A stretch of 6,044 nucleotides of DNA. It comes from Desulfobacterales bacterium (GTDB taxonomy: Bacteria > Desulfobacterota > Desulfobacteria > Desulfobacterales > C00003106). The position numbers and the translations under genes were made by a program. Location of the stretch: contig JAUWMN010000118.1 of assembly GCA_030613165.1 (NCBI GenBank), positions 1 through 6,044 of the forward strand, read 5' to 3'. Each line of letters starts with the position of its first letter. The stretch's first letter is position 1. Of this stretch, positions 4,034 to 6,044 are shown in pieces. The notes below the pieces were generated by a model. That model saw only the letters and a list, made by a program, of their open reading frames with translations. It had not been told where the DNA came from and made no database searches.

Positions 4034-5953
4034 ATGTCTTTTGCTTCCAACATTCTCATAGTGGACAATGATACCAGAATCTGCCAGAGCCTGAAATATC
4101 TCCTTACCGAGCAAGGTTATGAGACAGATATGGCATATACGGGGGGCGAAGGGATAAACCGATTAGCAGAAAAACCATACGCAGTCGCCGTAGTAGATAT
4201 GGTTATGCCGGGTATCAGTGGACCGGATCTCATGGAATATATCAGATCCTATTACCCGGATACCCTTGTCATAGCAATAACCGGTTATGTGTCAACTGCG
4301 TCGGCTATAGAGGCCTTGAAAAAAGGAGCTTATGACTACCTGATAAAGCCTTTCGAATTTGAGACATTACAAGAAGTAATTCAAAACGCCCTTAGCGCTG
4401 TACACTCAAAAATTTCTTCTGAATCATCCAGCAAAATATATCAAGCATTAGTGGAGAATTCTCCCGACATTATTTATGCTCTTGATCCGGAAGGACAATT
4501 TAGTTTCATTAATAGCATGTTTGAAACGCTTTTAGGGTTTTCTGCTGATAAATTTATTGGTGTCCCTTATACCTCCATTGTTCATCCTGAAGATGTCGAG
4601 AGGACTAAGTGGCATTTAAATGAACGTAGAACAGCACAGCGTTCTACCTCGGGTTATGAGCTGCGGCTAAGAACAAATAAGAATGTAAGCACACACGATT
4701 ATATCGTTGTTGAAGTAAACGCCTTTGGCATGTATGAAGAAAACCGTACCTCGGCGGTGGGCAAGAAATTCATAGGCACATATGGAATCGCAAGGGATGT
4801 TACCCAAAAACGAAAAATGCAGGCTCAAGCCCTTGAATTAAAAAAAATGGCGAGCATTCGTACTCTTGTCGGCGGAATAGCCCATAATTTTAATAACGCG
4901 CTTTCAGTGGTATCTGGGTATACATCCCTCTTTGAAACGAAAATACCCTGTAACCAACAGGCACATAGTGACCTTCAAGCCATTAAAGAGGCCACGGACA
5001 GAATGGTGAATCTTACCCATAGGCTTTTAGCTTACTCAGAACAAGTTGAGCACAAGAAAAAGCCGATAAATCTTCATGATACGGTCAAAAAAGTAGTCCA
5101 AAGGGTCTCTAATACCATAAGGCCTTCTATCACCCTGGAAATAGATCTGAGCCCTAAGTTAAGATTGGTTGAGGGAGACCCTTTCAAGATAGAGCAGGTA
5201 CTTATGAACCTTGTAATGAACGCGTGCGAAGCTATTGAAGATCAAGGTGTAGTGCGCATCTCGGTCAAAAACGTACTTGTCTCCCCTGAATTTCGCGCTA
5301 AGCATCCAGAATTGGGTAAGGATAAATATGTTCTTCTGCGGGTCAAGGACACAGGGGTTGGGATGGATGAAGCAACTCGCAAACGGGCTTTTGACCCCTT
5401 TTTCACTACCAAATTTACAGGACGGGGGTTAGGGCTTTCCTCAGCGCTTGGGATAATAAAGGGTCATGGAGGTCATATATACATTAATAGCCGAAAAGGA
5501 CAGGGAACTACAGTTTCTGTTTGCCTCCCGCTTGCAACAGAGACAACTAAAAAATTAAAGAAAATTGAGACAAAAGATATTCCCAGAAACAACGAAACCA
5601 TTCTAATTATAGAATACAAAGGGATTACCCTCGATGTCACAGAAAAGTTTTTCTCAAAACTCGGTTACACTGTTTTAAGAGCAACTACCGCCCAGGAAGC
5701 GCTTAAGATGCTACAATCGCATCCGGGCATATCGCTCGCTGTTATGGACATCGACTTGCCGGACATGGATGGCACTGTACTCTATCCCTGTCTTAAAAAA
5801 ATACGCCCTAATCTAAAAGTAATCGCCTGTAGTGGATACCCCCTTGACGGGGTGCGCACAAATATGCTGGCCGCCGGAGTAGAAGACTTTATCCCGAAAC
5901 CGTTCCGTTATCATGAACTCGCGCAAAAAATCCGAAAGGTTCTTGACATGTAG
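4034..5953 (+). CDS. Hybrid sensor histidine kinase (REC-PAS-HisKA-HATPase-REC)
   Basis: The 639-residue protein has five domains. A receiver at about 5-122 has D11-N12-D13, phosphoacceptor D55 (VVDMVMPG), T83 and K105. A PAS/PAC sensor spans about 134-262, ending in GIARDVTQKRK. The dimerisation/phosphoacceptor helix holds H284 in GGIAHNFNN. The ATP-binding domain has an N box with N392 and N396 (MNLVMNACEA), a G1 box D439-T-G-V-G, FDPFFTTKF, and G463-R-G-L-G-L. A C-terminal receiver at about 522-639 has D572 (VMDIDLP), S600 and K622, but E527-Y528 replaces the usual acidic pair. No transmembrane segment or signal peptide is seen, so it is a cytoplasmic kinase whose input may be the PAS domain or phosphorylation of the first receiver. 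It should autophosphorylate at H284. No output domain; partner unknown. ATG 4034 has AAGGA (4019-4023) 10 bases upstream. Element B lies just upstream. Confidence 0.93.
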   Translation: MSFASNILIVDNDTRICQSLKYLLTEQGYETDMAYTGGEGINRLAEKPYAVAVVDMVMPGISGPDLMEYIRSYYPDTLVIAITGYVSTASAIEALKKGAYDYLIKPFEFETLQEVIQNALSAVHSKISSESSSKIYQALVENSPDIIYALDPEGQFSFINSMFETLLGFSADKFIGVPYTSIVHPEDVERTKWHLNERRTAQRSTSGYELRLRTNKNVSTHDYIVVEVNAFGMYEENRTSAVGKKFIGTYGIARDVTQKRKMQAQALELKKMASIRTLVGGIAHNFNNALSVVSGYTSLFETKIPCNQQAHSDLQAIKEATDRMVNLTHRLLAYSEQVEHKKKPINLHDTVKKVVQRVSNTIRPSITLEIDLSPKLRLVEGDPFKIEQVLMNLVMNACEAIEDQGVVRISVKNVLVSPEFRAKHPELGKDKYVLLRVKDTGVGMDEATRKRAFDPFFTTKFTGRGLGLSSALGIIKGHGGHIYINSRKGQGTTVSVCLPLATETTKKLKKIETKDIPRNNETILIIEYKGITLDVTEKFFSKLGYTVLRATTAQEALKMLQSHPGISLAVMDIDLPDMDGTVLYPCLKKIRPNLKVIACSGYPLDGVRTNMLAAGVEDFIPKPFRYHELAQKIRKVLDM

Positions 5954-6044
5954 GTCTGAAAACTTTGCTTGTTGGAGTCCCATTCTCTGTTTAACCGCTT
6001 TCATTCAATTGTAGCATCAGTTTTGTAAAAAGTTCCACAAAATC
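5954..6044. other. Non-coding tail with nothing recognisable
   Basis: These 91 bases after the kinase stop contain no supported gene, no GC-rich hairpin with a T-run, and no third copy of the mobile element seen elsewhere in the window. The minus-strand open frame that reaches into this stretch overlaps the 3' end of the kinase and has no family features. Confidence 0.5.

Noticed and set aside
5813..6004. Minus-strand 63-residue frame at the right end
   Set aside because: Most of it is opposite the C-terminal receiver of the kinase, and no ribosome-binding site or family motif is visible.

Overview
The window is an ordinary chromosomal stretch, probably from a Desulfobacterota (former deltaproteobacterial) anaerobe or a close relative. 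This rests on four things: the futalosine-type menaquinone genes mqnB and mqnD, a receiver-PAS-kinase-receiver sensor with an HNFNN phosphoacceptor box, moderate GC, and intergenic DNA full of short repeats. No rRNA, tRNA, CRISPR array, phage gene or complete IS was seen, so the phylum is inferred from gene content alone.

Layout from left to right. The 3' end of a ComEA-like helix-hairpin-helix gene (1-99, +) is followed by a small transposase-less mobile element, copy A (154-316). A stand-alone CheY-like response regulator comes next (TTG start at 360, ends 803, +). It runs tail to tail into mqnD, their stop codons sharing one TTAA. mqnD (1660 to 800, -) lies downstream of mqnB (about 2416 to 1724, -); these are probably one transcription unit for two steps of the futalosine route to menaquinone. 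A short divergent spacer with a palindrome leads to a DUF1848 gene (2506-3381, +), then a solitary tatA (TTG start at 3464, ends 3775, +). Copy B of the mobile element (3797-3938) and about 95 bp of leader precede a large hybrid histidine kinase (4034-5953, +). The last 91 bp hold nothing recognisable.

The genes imply a respiring cell: menaquinone synthesis for the electron transport chain, a Tat pore subunit for exporting folded (often cofactor-bearing) proteins, and two signalling proteins that could share a phosphorelay. No output domain is present in either signalling protein.

The most notable structure is the pair of related elements A and B. They have matching terminal inverted repeats, each is bounded by its own 5-bp direct repeat (GCATG for A, GCTGT for B), and they lie in the same orientation, each just upstream of a receiver-domain gene. 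Other points of interest are 7-bp tandem repeats overlapping the 5' ends of both mqn genes, a hairpin that includes the likely mqnD ribosome-binding site, a C-terminal CxxxCxxC cluster in the DUF1848 protein, and a C-terminal receiver in the kinase that has lost its acidic metal-binding pair. I see no convincing evidence of a wholly new multi-gene system.
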